Below, piece by piece: positions 1 to 11,504 of a DNA stretch of 64,000 nt. Origin of the DNA: Opisthorchis felineus (Eukaryota; Platyhelminthes; Trematoda; Opisthorchiida; Opisthorchiidae); the NCBI GenBank assembly GCA_004794785.1, contig SJOL01005888.1, positions 1 to 64,000 on the forward strand, in the 5' to 3' direction. Both the position numbers and the translations under genes were made by a program. The notes beneath the pieces were generated by a model. That model was not told where the DNA came from. It saw nothing but the letters and a program-made list of their open reading frames with translations, and did not search any database. The first letter of the stretch is position 1; every line of letters begins with the position of its first letter.

Positions 1-1365
1 CTGGAGCCACAATGCAGCTCGGATTTCAAGTTGACCAATCAGATCAGGAGAAGCCACCTCCCGACCAACCAGTCGCATCAGAATTATTGGATGCTGCACA
101 GAACCAATATAAGCGCGGGCAGAATAGGGAAAATTTCCCCATCCGGATCTTCACTTACTCATGATGTTGGTGATGAAGCTCTTGTAGTCCGACTAACAAG
201 CTCGGTGGAAAGATAAATCAACATGCAAATCACTCGCCTGGCCGTTTTTAGGCTTACGGATTCCAGTATGAGGCGATCTGTTTAAGACATTTCTTGAAGT
301 CTTTAATATCGCCTCCTATTGTCAAAACCCTGCAAAATGCTTGATGTTCCGCACGTCGGACAGCGCAGTCAGCTTGAGCTTGGGGAGAACTCTGAGCTTC
401 TTTGCCCCTCGGACGAGGATTCCCTTCGGTTGATGGTATAATGCAACTGGACAAATTGTGAGACGTCCGATGAAAACGGTATCTTGGTGGATTGCGATTC
501 TTGATGGGTCCAGGAAGATGAAGAATCGGACGAGGTGAGAACAACAGAACGTTCAGTGGATGCTCTAAACACTGCTAGTGACAGGCGAAAAAAGCCGCCG
601 GGTGGGGGAGTCGTCAACGATAAACATTTCCCGCGTACCTCTAAAAAAGGATTGCTAAATCACTGAGCTAAACATATCCAACGGCAATTTAACTAGCCAT
701 GTGCTGTTGCACATTCAGATTCCCCAAACCAAAATAAGGTCATGGAAGGCTGAATTTGAAACTTCCATTTTTTTCCGGTACCATTTAAGGTTCTCCTGTA
801 CCAGGCGCCACAAGGGGCCAAGCCTGACCAACTCCCGCCCGCCCTGTTGAATGATTCAGGTGAAATTTTCAGTTACCGTTCGTTTGTTTCCGTCTAGATG
901 GAGGATTGCGTCCCAGCCAACTAAAGTTAGTCGGTATCAGTGCCCATTTTAAAGGACTGCTTTCAGTGAGTGAATATATTCTTTGTAATGCATAATTTGC
1001 GCCGCTTCCCGAGAAGAGCTTTGGGGTGACTGTGGAGCAGGAATTGATTAGTTGAATCCCTGGGTCCTCATTCAGGGAGACAGCAGTCGTCCACACAACT
1101 GAACTCACTTATTGATATTTTCGTACATTGTTGCCAGGTCTTACACTGTCCACCCTCCTCTCGCCTTTATTCAGCATAAAAATTGCCGAAAAGAGTTCCG
1201 TGAGAAAGATGGTCCTCTGGCTTTCGCGGTTCCTTCTCTAACCAGCCTAATTTAAGAAGTCGGAGTGGCCCATCAATCGTGGAAATTTTCTTTTTCCTAA
1301 AGCCATCTAGCGTACCTCAGCATTGCTAATTTGATGTTGCCATCAGGCCCCCCCCAGCGCTTCGG
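1..1365. other. unassigned intergenic or intronic DNA
   Basis: Several short overlapping reading frames occur on both strands, but none has recognisable motifs or convincing splice sites. I see no repeat here that recurs elsewhere in the window. This stretch borders the 3-prime tail of the RTE copy that begins near 1370. Confidence 0.5.
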
Positions 1366-1369
1366 AGAC

Positions 1370-2905
1370 ACTTATTGCCAGTCACTGACACGTTTCGTAC
1401 ATCCTCTGAACTTACTTTAATTCAGCCATAATTCAACTGAAAAACACATTGTGAAAAAGAGGATTAAAGTAGACACGGAAAGGACCTAATGCCAACCCAT
1501 CACAAACATTCCGAGGTGCCCACACATCCAGATACTCATTCAGACAACCTAGCTAGAAACTGACAACGAGAACGAAATCGGCATTGACTATCAGCCATAT
1601 CTTGTAGCGTTTCCAACCAGGAGTTCTGGGCGGCGCGCGGTTAACATCCTGAAAGGCGAGTCGCATCGAGAACACCCAGACTTTTCGTAATCACCTCCGA
1701 ACCCGTCTGCTAGATCAAGGGTTCCCACCGCTCTGCTCCGCGACTTCGAATCGGGCACCGAAAACAGCACCCTCTTCGGCGAATGAATGTTCGGCAAACA
1801 ATGGTTCGGCACGAGCAATACATGGCTTACCCAACGCAGCTTCTGGTGCTGGACACATTCATCGATGGAAGTCCCCGTTGCACTAACGGACATTCGATTT
1901 CTGAATGCCTCGTTGCAGATTCGACGACATCAGACTGCACCAGGTATGGTTCTGGGCGAACGGTTGTCAAGGGAACAAAAGCGTCTCAGATCCGCTGTTT
2001 GGACGGGCCAAGTCTCACAGCCTTACAACAAAACAGCATGCACCATAGCCTGATTCACACGTCCCCTGCGATTAAGGGATATACAACCTTGACGTCTTGT
2101 GTCCCGATTTGGCAAACGTGACCTGGGTCTTGCAGATTCGTGTGTTGATCTTATTTGTAACACCACGGTCGGAACCAGTGCAACTTCTACGAAACGTAAA
2201 ATGCTCCACACCTTCGAGTGCTTCTCCCGGGGTTTTAGGTGGCGTGTTCAGTGACTGCATGTCTAGAAATAAGACCACAAACTTTGTGGGCGCAAAGCGC
2301 CTGCCAAAGGGTGGGATGATTTTGGTCACTACATCCAACAACACCTGTGCCGTTTTCTCCTCTTCGAAAGCGAGAAACATTTTGTGTGTGCATCTCGGAT
2401 CACCAAGGCTTTCGTGAGCGGCTACTTGAAAACCAGGGTTTTGAATACCTTCCAGCGTCCGTCTCATTATCTCGTCGATCACAAAATGAAATAGGAATAG
2501 AGAGGGTGGGCGCTCCGACAACAACACGGGGTACGTAAACAATTGGAGAGCTCTCCGTATATTCTCACACGACCGGACCTCTGAAAATTCAAGGTACTTC
2601 TTAAGTTCGCAGTCTTTCCGGGCAGTCCTCGCTGGGTGAGTATGATAAGGAGAACATACCGGTCAACCGAGTCAAATTCGCCTTGGAAATCTAGAAATAC
2701 TTAAGGCACAGGCCCCATATACGTATGACGTTGATCGAGCATCTGGCATGGGGCAGGTATTTAGTCAACACAACCCCTACAGGCTGGAATTTTGCTTGCT
2801 GCTCTGGAAGCAGTAATTACTGAGCCACCGTCGGGCGACGAAGCACAAGTACCACCAAGAATCCCGATACGGCCGGGGTCAAGCTTAACCCTCCGCATTC
2901 AATAC
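1370..2905 (-). mobile_element. RTE-type non-LTR retrotransposon, decayed 3-prime part (RT to 3-prime UTR), copy A
   Basis: Read on the minus strand, broken frames from about 2905 down to 1560 match the reverse transcriptase and C-terminal part of fluke RTE elements. In order I see a RACRGCVD-like segment, a FLDFQGEFDSVDR stretch (RT motif A, near 2670), LFLFHFVIDEIMRRTLEG (motif B side, about 2460-2510), a position where the catalytic YADD has decayed to CTHK (about 2390), the APTKFVVLFLDMQSLNTP block, RGRVNQAMVHAVLL, and ATGTSIDECVQHQKLRW (about 1850). Several frameshifts and stops interrupt it and the YADD is gone, so it is a dead copy. The 3-prime UTR shares a GGCACCTCGGAATG-like stretch with copy B in rad1 intron 4. 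The 5-prime end is truncated and the endonuclease is missing. Confidence 0.85.
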
Positions 2906-3064
2906 GAGCTCCTTTTTAAAAAGGGGCGCTGTCACCCTCCCTCATCCTTAGGAATGGGTGGAATTCCCAAGCCGTGGCTACCATGAGCACTTGCGTCAGA
3001 ATCAGCGATGTTGTGCGCCGCGGATGGAATTCCTACTCCTGTCGGGCTTGGCTTCCTCTTCCAC

Positions 3065-3310
3065 CCACCATAGTATATTAGAAGTCATGGTAGCTTGACA
3101 CAGCCTTTTATGTAGACGAAGGAAAATTGCCACAACTGCAGTTATAGAGTTATAACAGGATTTTCAACATTGTCACACTAGAGTCTTCGTGATGGTGCCA
3201 GAAACACCGGGCTAAAAATGCGCGATCCTGATTGGCTTACATTATGATCAATCCGTAGCCACCCCATGGCACATCTGTCCAGCCGATGTTGTGTTCGATA
3301 TTGAGACTCG
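3065..3310 (-). mobile_element. LTR-like dispersed repeat family E, copy 1
   Basis: This stretch aligns by eye with 11505-11790 in the same orientation. Shared words include a 'cttttatg(g/t)aga' block, 'tcttcgtga', 'ctgactggct' and 'ggcacatctgtccag', with many substitutions. On the minus strand the better copy has a TATAAATA box followed by CATAAAAGG, as in a promoter-bearing LTR; this copy has lost the TATA box. No linked internal domain was found, so LTR identity is inference. Confidence 0.5.
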
Positions 3311-3570
3311 TCTCTGGACACCAGATACCCGAAGAGTGAAGTGTGGAACATCTGAGTGCGTCCTAATTGGCTTAGGGTGCGCGACCAATGTGGGTCTTTT
3401 ATGCGTGTTTCGGAGAAAATAGTCCACTGCGGTGGACTGGTGCGGGGTTTTGCTCAGAGGCACTTCCCATAGCCTCTGACTCAAAAGTCTGAACCGCAGC
3501 GCAGCGTTTGTTGGGTTTTTCTGAGGGACCCCATCTTGAGCCACTGACTCAGTCTGACCCGCTTGATTGC

Positions 3571-4004
3571 ACTTGGCTGACCTAGCCCGGGGGCGCAGTT
3601 AGTAAGGCATAACTTTTTGACCCATAATGCGGTTGCGCAGAGCAAAACCAGACTCTTTGATGCTATCGCATTTCGACCGTAATGGGTGACTCGCCGGCGG
3701 TCACGATCAACCGTTGTGTTTACGGCCCACTTTCTAACCCGTTCCTCGGGCGAAAGGAGCACCGTTGCTTCCGTACATTAACTTCCATAATTTAACTCCT
3801 TTCTCCTCCTTTCTACCGAGGAACGGCGGGTTAGAAAGTCGATCGTAAACCACACAACGGTCGACCATGACTGCCGGCGAGTTACCCGTTACGGTCGAAA
3901 TGCAATAGCACCAAAGAGTCTGGTTTTGCTCTGAGCAACCGCATTATGGGTAAAAAAAATTATGCCTTACAAACTGCCCTCCCCGGACCAGATCAGCTCA
4001 GTGG
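3571..4004. repeat. large imperfect inverted repeat (hairpin-forming)
   Basis: The left arm 3571-3759 and right arm 3803-4004 are reverse complements over about 190 bp, roughly 85-90 percent identical by eye, around a loop of about 43 bp (3760-3802). Shared blocks include 'gtaaggcataa', 'cccataatgcggttg', 'cagagcaaaaccagactcttt', 'gcatttcgaccgtaa' and 'ctttctaacccg'. RNA from either strand would fold into a long hairpin. No transposase or other coding content is visible. It could be a foldback transposon or a head-to-head duplication; no other copy was seen in the window. Confidence 0.85.
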
Positions 4005-4022
4005 ATGCTTAAATTTAAGCAT
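4005..4022. repeat. 18-bp perfect palindrome at the edge of the inverted repeat
   Basis: ATGCTTAAATTTAAGCAT reads the same on both strands and directly abuts the outer end of the right arm of the 434-bp inverted repeat. Its role is unknown. It may mark the insertion boundary or be a breakpoint of the event that made the hairpin. Confidence 0.6.
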
Positions 4023-6055
4023 GCTGATCGCCTGGAGGAAATATTTACTTCCTTCACACTTCTGTCTTATAAGGCAGTATGACTCTATCTCCAGGTCATC
4101 TCGTAATATGAATTCTCGCAGTGTTGGGACTCCCTGTTCTTCTTCGGGCTGCTCCCCATTGGCTTTTCTAGCATGGTTGAACATTGAGGAGCTGAATTCC
4201 AGCCAATGTAGCCCGCAAGGTCATTGCACCACTGCAGCCCGAATACCACGACAAGGTGGTAGCGTTAGGTAGAAAAACAGCTGTTGCTGCTTCCGTCAAT
4301 CGTTTACTGACGAAGACTGCTTCGTGCCCATTTTGCGACTCGAAATCAGAGACGCTATGGATTCGGTGTTCGACTATTTGCGTCCAACGGTGTCACGGCC
4401 TCATTCAAGTTAGATCTCACAGCTACCCATTTACCTGATCGAGTCAAAAACGGCGATCCCACCAAACAGGCAATACGGTCCCATAAGATCGCTGAAACGA
4501 CGCCCGGCTGACCGGGAGAAGTGTTCGTGGAGAAAAGCCCGAGGAATGAAATTTGGCAGTGATTGGAAACATTCGAGTCTTTCCTGACTTGTTCGTAACA
4601 GCGGGCGAAGAAAACCATTGGTTAGTGAAATAATTTCATAGAAAGGCAACTTAAATGTCCATCTCAGGTCCTGCCCGTTTCATCAGACAGAACGCCTTGA
4701 AAAACAACAGAGCTGGCCTAAAGTGCCCTGAATAAAGATAAATACACCGCCGGCTATACGATCCAGCGGGTGCTACTCGATTCTAACAGGAGATGAAATC
4801 AAGACCGAAAATGATGCTTCGAAGAGCAACGATGTACTTGGTCCTTGCTTTATCTCTCCCCACCTTGTTTAAGGATGAAGGAGAAACTCTCGCGCATGTA
4901 GAACATTCGGAAGGAGAAAGGGCTGTCAGAGTGATGATATATGTCTACTGCCGTTGCTGTCTTCTAAAAAGCTATTGGGTCTCAATGTGAGAATCATCGG
5001 GGTGTCATCGTCGCTTCTAAGTTGCTGATAAATATCAGCATATGCAGACACAGTCGTGTATAACAAGCCGAGTTCCATCTGGGTTGCGGATGTATTGGCC
5101 ACAAATTTACCTTGCGACACCTTCCGTGAGACCACGTATACGGAAGGACAAATGGCATTGTCTTAGGTGTGAAGTTAGGGTTCTTTCCAGCTGACTGCCT
5201 TGTTTTGTGGTGCTCCTTCCTTCAGAAGTGTTCCCAATATTTTAATCACATCTCTCCACTCCTTAAACTGCAACACTCGTGAGCGTTTACTGAGGATGTT
5301 TTTCTGAGTTTGTCGCCAAAAGTGCTGCTCTTTGTCACCTTTCCTCTTTAAACACGTAATCAAGATAACTGTCGAAGAAACCTCCTCGATATCTATTAGG
5401 CGCGGCCTGGAAATACTTCGTGGGAAAGACTTGGAGTATGTGGTTGATATCGCGCACAACACAATAGGGCTTCCAATGTACCTTTGCGGTTGAGAAGCCT
5501 GGCAACCGCGCTGAACTCAAAAGATTACTTGCGTTTGTACATGCACCATGGGAACGTCAGGTTAGCAACAAGCCAGCTGCTTGTCCAATTGATTAGCTGA
5601 TTTGATGTCACCAACTACGCCGACTCGACCATGTGCTCTGTATGGCAGGTGATCGATTGTCTCGCCGTGTTGTGTTTACTGGAGCAAATTCGGACCGAAA
5701 GATACCACAAGGTAGGTAACGCGTGACTTGTAGATGGAGCATTAGAAACAATGAGGGGCCTTAGCTGCATTGATTACTGTGACCTGTGAGGTCAGGGAAT
5801 CAGAGACCCGCCACATTAATGGTTAGGAGTGCTCACGGACGTTGCGTTGTTGTGTAACTAGTGGCGCCGTTGTGCCTGTCCTCTTGTTATCAGTCTTTAA
5901 GGCGTTATTTGTTTTCTGCTATCAATATCCTATAGTTCGGTGACCCATAGACGTAGCCGGTTTATTGTTTCTAAACTGACGTGAACTGGACTGAAGCGCT
6001 GACTTGGGAACGAAGTGGGAGCCATGGCTAATAAACTCAGGCGGGTTGACAACTG
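4023..6055. other. unassigned DNA
   Basis: Several open frames on the minus strand (about 4355-4649, 4926-5135 and 5175-5520) are free of stops for 60-95 codons, but they overlap each other in different frames, lack clear splice junctions and resemble nothing I recognise. I annotate no gene. Confidence 0.4.
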
Positions 6056-6059
6056 ATAC

Positions 6060-6330
6060 TTACTTGAATGGAGACCCTGAGACGTGACAAACTACTAGTC
6101 AATGATGTGGCTCATTCCTTCAACCAATGGCGCCCATGCATTTAAGGTGTCATCTTCGTTGTACAGATATCTCACTTTCAACCTCCGCACGACAATTCGC
6201 CATCAGTGAATTGGTTAGGCCGTCGCCACCATTGATTGACTCTTTTATCCTTATCTCTTCATTTCCCCGTCACCGAAACAGCAGCTGGAACCAAATTGCC
6301 CTTGAGCCTGGGTTTATAACCGAACCACTG
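6060..6330 (+). mobile_element. RTE-type retrotransposon 3-prime tail, fragment
   Basis: A short reading, ETLRRDKLLVNDVAHSFNQW (about 6070-6130), resembles the extreme C-terminus of fluke RTE pol proteins (W-LETL-x-D-x-QWR pattern). The 'tggcgcccatgcat' that follows also occurs in slightly different form at the same place in RTE copy C (12740-12760). Only the 3-prime tail remains and no microsatellite end is seen. Confidence 0.4.
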
Positions 6331-6476
6331 AACACTAGGTGATTTTCGGAAGAAGCGAATTGCACATTTTATAGGCTAGGTTATGTCGCATGCTATGCAT
6401 ATGGAGCAATCTCCTGCCTTTTCTGCCTGTTCATGCCCAGTATCAGACGAACCAAAGGCTTTAACCCTGTATATTG

Positions 6477-6645
6477 GGGCGAGATGACTCAGTGGTTTGA
6501 GCGCGAATCTACTGATCGGAAGGTCCGTGGTTCTAACCCGACCTCTGCCTCTCGACCTCCCCTGTCTAGGCTTGGGCAACCTGGTAGTATCCCAGCCCTC
6601 GTGCTTCCTTCTGGTGGCATGGCAGTTAGGCAGCAACGTCCGAAC
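6477..6645 (+). mobile_element. SINE family A, copy 1 (tRNA-derived head)
   Basis: The head carries a pol III A box (TGACTCAGTGG, 6485-6495) and B box (GGTTCTAACCC, 6529-6539) at tRNA-like spacing. It is followed by a shared body including 'cctgtctaggcttgggcaa' and 'cttcctt(c/t)(t/g)ggt(g/t)gcatggcag'. The same unit recurs at 8312, 8862 and 31103, always on the plus strand. The stems do not close as a functional tRNA, so it is a SINE and not a tRNA gene. It lies about 0.9 kb upstream of rad1. Confidence 0.8.
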
Positions 6646-7564
6646 ACATCGTCATTCAGTTTCTGTTCTACTGCCTGGTGTCGTAAGCCGTGTTTCAGAC
6701 AGCAGAAAGTTTCCCTTTTTAATGGTCCACAGGCCTTGAGACTTACGGGCTCTTCGGATGTAGTGATTGGATATGTGGAACTGCAAGCAGTGGTATTTGG
6801 CGTGACCCACCGAAGCAGTACTTTGGGGAAGCGGGCTGCGAAACTACTTTAGCTGCGGTGCTTGTCGGTGCCATGCACCTTGAAGGAACACGAGGACCGG
6901 TATACTTCTGGCTTGCTCGAGCCCATGCAGGTGTAGTCGAAAAGCCACTGGGTTACCTCGAGTTCAATGAAGGAGTTGTTCGTACGTCGTTACCCTCGAT
7001 TCGGAGGGTTGTGAAACTTTGTTTGTTAAACCTTTACCAACTTATTACCTTGGTATGGAAAACTTTTCGGCGTCTATTGGCGTCCCCAGTGTAGCCTGAT
7101 GAGTCATGGAGATTCACAAACAGTTTCATTGCGATTGCGCACAGTTCACTGATGACGGAAATTCTGATACTGCATCAAGCATTCGTTTTCTTGCTCTACT
7201 TTGAAGAAAAACATGACTATTAAGACAATCATAGGAGACTGACCAGGATGGTTTTGAATGCGACTGGACATGTTCAGATCGGAACGGTGTTACAGACATC
7301 CCTCATATTACGTCATTATGTGCCATACCAAGCTGTACTGTACTATACTGCGCTATATGCCTATACAATGCTACATTCGGACGTTTGGGTGTCGATCCAC
7401 TGTTTCACTATCCCAATTGTGTCGCTTTGATAGACAATGCTCAGCTGTCAGCACTTTCCAAAAATGCTCCCTCCTTTTCTCGCCGTACGACACATATTTA
7501 ATCTTGTTTCAGCTTATTGTTCCATCGTTGCTTGCTAAACGATCTCCGCTCACCCTCTGACACC

Positions 7565-10500
7565 ATGCCTCGTCCAGCCGATGCACTTATATACTTGACA
7601 ATGGATAATGCTAAAACCATCATCAGCGTTCTGAAAGCAGTGCAATTCAGAGACGTAACTGATTTCATAAGATGTATATTTTTGACAACTCAATTCAGCT
7701 AGCCACCGTTTTCGCCACCTCAAACGGCTTGAAAGTTACTGTGGAAGACGCAAAGTGTATCCAGGGCAATGCTTTTCTTCACTCCGATCTATTTCGTGAG
7801 TATCACTTGGGTAGAGACGTGATTTCATTCAAAACGAACGTTAGTGTTGTTATCGTAAGTCCTTTTCATTGCTCTAGAGTCCCCATTTTTGACCAGGATT
7901 GTTTGTCCATTTTCGGGACGTCTAACCAAGCATCGACAACCTCTCTAGTGTTAACCTACCAGGATTTTGGAAGTACACTGGATTTGATGTAAGCAATTTT
8001 AAAGTAACATCGAATCCTTATATGCGAACAATCTCAGACTTGAGGAGAACGGAGTCGTTGCTGAGTGCAATATCAAGACAATGGAGGCATTTGAAATTTT
8101 GGATTTTGACTTTTCAAGTAGCACATCGCCTGACAAAGTCATACTTAAAGTGAGTGAATATCACGATGTTGTACGAACGCTTGGTCGTTTTGCTTAATAT
8201 TTTTCCCATTGTTGGTTCTAACGTGCATTCGTCGAATAACTAGTCGAATAAGGTCTACAGAGCGCCACTCTTGACGAGGTATTTGCCACCGCCCCAACTG
8301 ATAGTTGATTTTAGTAGTTGGAGACAGTTCAGAGGTTGAGGCGCAAAACTAGCGACCGGAACGTCTATGGTTCGAACCCAACTTTGGCTTTTCGGTTGTT
8401 TCTATTTGGGCTTGGGCAAACTGGTAATACATTGTCCATCGTACTTCTCTCGGGTTGCGTGGTAAGGTAAGGTGTAAGGTTGCCGCTGCTGCACCATGTA
8501 CTTATTTTGTATTTTAGGTGTCAGCGTTCCTATACTGTTTTTAGAGTGACGTACTGAGTTGCAGTCCTGGTTATTCATTCTTCTACTCCATTCATTCGAT
8601 AACAAACGTCTTCCGTTGACATGTTCTTCTGTGACAGGTTTGTCCACCATGGTGGCGCGTATTTGTGGGTTTAACTTTCCTAAAGCTTCTTTGTTTCGTT
8701 CCACTGTTTTTTGCGGACTTGTAGACTTTGCACCCATTAAATATAGGGTCATGCTTCTGAACATGCAGTCACCGAACACGCTACTTACAATCTGCTGAGA
8801 GGCACTCGAAATTGTGGAGCGTTTTAAATATCTTGGAAGTTGTATTAGTTCCAACCGTAGTGAGGGCGAGATGGCTCATTAGTAAGAGCGCGAATTTACT
8901 GACCGGAAGGTCCGTGGTTCGAAGCCGACCTCTGCATCTCGACTTCTCCTGTCTAGGCTTGGGCAACCTGGCAGTATCTCATCCCTCGTACTTCCTTCGG
9001 GTTGCATGGCAGCTAAGCGCCGGAAGGGTGTTACAGCTGAACGATTAATATTTTTTCAACTGTAGTTTAAAAGGTGAGGTGAATGCATAGGTCTATAAGG
9101 CTCGGGTCGCGTTTACTAATTTGAGGCACCTTTAGCGGCAAAGCGACATATTCCCAAATTTCAAGGGATGTGTGTATTAGTCTACAGTGCCGGTTGTGTT
9201 GTACGGCTGTGAGGTATGACCTCTTCGAGCAGCAAGACTTAGACTTCTCCAGGTCTTTGACGGCTGTTGTCTCAGAGCGCCAGCTCGTGTAGGCTGGTGT
9301 CGGCGATTCCATAACGAGGCAATGGAAAAACCAATGTTCGGTTGCACAACGGGGATTTCAGTCGAAGAGTGTGTCCAGTGTGAGAAGCTGCGATGGTTAG
9401 GCCATGTATAGCGATGCCGAATAATCGTTTATCGAAGAGAGTGCTGTTTTCTGTGTCCACTTAAGAGTGGCGCAAGCAGGGGAGTGGTCAACTTTTGAAG
9501 TGACAGAGGGGTGTGAAAGAGATTACGAAAAGTCTGAGTACTTTTGGTGTATCTCACCTTCCAGAATGGGGTCTGCGTGACCCTCACTTTCACTCGTTGG
9601 AAACGCTGCAAGATACGGCTGCTAATCGATGTCAGTAGTGCTCCTGTTGTCATTTTCTATCCTGGGTGTCTCAGTGAGTATCCGAAGGCGTAGGCACCCC
9701 GGAATGATTGTGGTAGGCTAGCACTAAGTCCATTATCCACCCAGTTTTATTCTTTTCTTCACAGTAAGTCATTCAAATAAATGATGGTTGTACGGCGGCG
9801 GAGCATCTGATGTTATGCTGTCGATACTGCTGCTGATGACGATGATGTGAAGATTGGCAGCTTAAAGAGACAGCTTGTGCGTCACCCACTAGACTGTGGC
9901 TAATTTTGAGTTATTTGCTATAGGAAATGATACTACCTACACATAGGGTACGAAGGTTCTCATTTCCGAGTTGCAAGCTTATGTAGAATGACTCTCCCCG
10001 TCGTCTCCATAGAACGATGGTAGTTGTTTGAAACGAATTGTCCTATAGAAGGCTTGCTAACTGAAAGCGTTTGCTTACATCACAGACACCTAACAAGCGT
10101 ATGCTTTTTCTCTACTCCCCAGTCGGACTGCATTCGTGAGGCTTTCAGTGAACTAGACATGTCCAGTGAGATTCTCGAGTTGGGTTTGCTTCCTGCTCCA
10201 GCCGCACAGCCTCGACTACGTTTAACAACCTATGGGTCATCGGGGACCACTCATTTTGACCTTCCTCGCTCATCTGACCAAGTCGAAGTGTTTGAAGTGC
10301 AACCCGGTCATCCTCGTTTGGCTCGTTATCGGCTGTCTCTGTTGCGTCCCGCAATCAATCGAGCTCTGACACTGGCCACACGGATCTCCATACGCATCAA
10401 CGAACGCGGTTTTCTGTCAATGCAACACATGATCAATTTGGTGGATGGCCAGGTCGCGTTTGTGGAGTTTTTCGTGAGTTTATTTACAGTCCGATACTTG

Positions 10501-10632
10501 TAAGAAAATCTCCTTGTACATTCACATTGTGCCCACTATGACACTGATGTATCTCAGAGGAATCCGGGGCATTCATTCACGGCCTTATGGTCTCAAGCGA
10601 ATGAATCGACTGTGCGTCCGTTACCGTGGTGA
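7565..10632 (+). CDS. rad1: RAD1, 9-1-1 checkpoint clamp subunit (six exons)
   Basis: Rad1, Rad9 and Hus1 form the nuclear 9-1-1 clamp that is loaded at DNA damage and activates ATR signalling. Exons: 7565-7654, 7699-7854, 7897-7988, 8038-8149, 10123-10473 and 10558-10632. All introns are GT-AG and the frame is kept across every junction, giving about 291 codons (human 282). Family-like segments are FATSNGLKVTVEDAKCIQ (exon 2), DCLSIFG (exon 3), LEENGVVAEC and LDFDFSSS (exon 4), and REAFSELDMSSEIL, SIRINERGFLSMQ and GQVAFVEFF (exon 5). The ATG at 7565 (caccATG) is the only ATG in that frame. Introns 1, 2, 3 and 5 are 44, 42, 49 and 84 bp; intron 4 is 1,973 bp and full of retroelements. No stop or frameshift is seen. 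Exon 6 is the least certain: a one-step shifted acceptor at 10557-10559 would give a shorter tail. Confidence 0.95.
8312..8500 (+). mobile_element. SINE family A, copy 2, in rad1 intron 4
   Basis: This diverged copy keeps a perfect B box (GGTTCGAACCC, 8369-8379) and body words 'gggcttgggcaa' and 'cgtacttctctcgggttgc'. The A box region is degraded. It sits in the long fourth intron of rad1, on the gene's own strand. The DNA between it and the RTE copy at 8715 has no assigned content. Confidence 0.7.
8715..9848 (+). mobile_element. RTE-type retrotransposon, decayed 3-prime part, copy B, in rad1 intron 4
   Basis: Plus-strand frames give VDFAPIKYRVMLLNMQSPNT (8720-8780) and EALEIVERFKYLGSCIS (about 8800-8850). 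The frame is then split by a SINE and resumes with VAFTNLRHL, VVLYGCEVWP (about 9195-9220), LLQVFDGCCLR and TTGISVEECVQCEKLRW. Stops and frameshifts are frequent. The 3-prime UTR ends in a short GAT/GAC-rich tail (9831-9848), as RTE elements often do. It is the same subfamily as copies A and D. It is 5-prime truncated and lies in the same orientation as rad1. Confidence 0.85.
8862..9053 (+). mobile_element. SINE family A, copy 3, nested inside RTE copy B
   Basis: The A-box region (TGGCTCATTAG) and B box (GGTTCGAAGCC, 8916-8926) are followed by the family body. The RTE reading frame is interrupted exactly here. The flanks TTCCAACCGTAGT (8849-8861) and TTTCAACTGTAGT (9054-9066) match at 11 of 13 positions and look like an aged target-site duplication. 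The SINE therefore inserted after the RTE copy did. Confidence 0.85.
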
Positions 10633-11504
10633 AAAGCTATCAAGGGTCAATCTAGCAGTATATGAATAATGGAGCTCTCGCTTTTCTGCTTCTCTCGGTA
10701 TGTCCTCTGTAAACTGGACTCCCTCAGTCGGTACCAGGACAGCCTTACTGGACATACTAAGCGGTGAAAATATCATTGTTGAAACGACTGGTTGATCTTA
10801 TATTCTAAATGTCAGTAAGCAATCGTTGAGATTTTGTAGCCGTAACGTGTGTACACAAGGCGCAGTATGAGCCTTTGGTTGTCCGTTGGGTATCCTTAGT
10901 CAGCCACTGTATATAACCCCATGCTTTTTTGCACTGATGTGACGTGCATATGTACCAACAGCACATAGCAGCAAGTATGGTGTGGTCAGCTGTCATTCTA
11001 AACTTAGGTGATTTTCCTGCTTTCCATTAAAGTTTGAAGCCAGCCGAAACTAACCATAAGTTTTAAGGATTCCTTCGCTGATCGCGTAGTCTGTTGTGGC
11101 ACGCTTGATACACCGAAATCCTTTGCAATACCGGAGACTTGAAAAGGGCTCACAATGGTAGGTGCTAGTCGGTCCTTTCTTATTCTGAGTATTTTGCTCC
11201 TGAGGTTGTAAGGACGGTTGTTTAAAAGTACACATGGTTTCCAGTAAAGCGATCACGCAAAGTACACAGCTGGACTGTCGCAAATCCCTACAAGGAAGTT
11301 CAACCCACACCCATGTGCTTACCGATGAGTGACGTTTTGTGTGTGTTTTTGACCAATAGTGTCCTTTACGTTTACCGTTTGATTTAGGTTGTATACCATG
11401 AACTACACTTATAACTCCCCGAGACTCTATCAGGCCTCACTTATTGTGTACTGCAAACGGTAGTGCAACATCTATGTCGGTCCTTTGTTTGCTTCACCGC
11501 TCAG
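10633..11504. other. rad1 3-prime flank, unassigned
   Basis: This includes the presumed rad1 3-prime UTR. No canonical AATAAA was found close to the stop; the nearest similar string is 'gaataa' near 10664. Short frames on the minus strand have no recognisable motif. Confidence 0.4.

Noticed and set aside
4355..4649. Minus-strand frames that look protein-like
   Set aside because: They are open in two overlapping registers, have no clear splice junctions and no recognisable family, so I could not support a gene.
6478..6545. Possible tRNA gene (A and B boxes present)
   Set aside because: The acceptor and anticodon stems do not close and the same unit recurs with a shared non-tRNA body, so it is the head of SINE A.
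7094..7130. CTGATGAGTC followed by CAAAC, hammerhead-like
   Set aside because: GAAA is missing (CAAA), stem II does not pair, and no complementary stem I arms are seen.
8402..8854. 150-codon open frame on the minus strand
   Set aside because: It runs antisense through SINE A copy 2 and the start of RTE copy B inside a rad1 intron, and reads as a shadow of those repeats.
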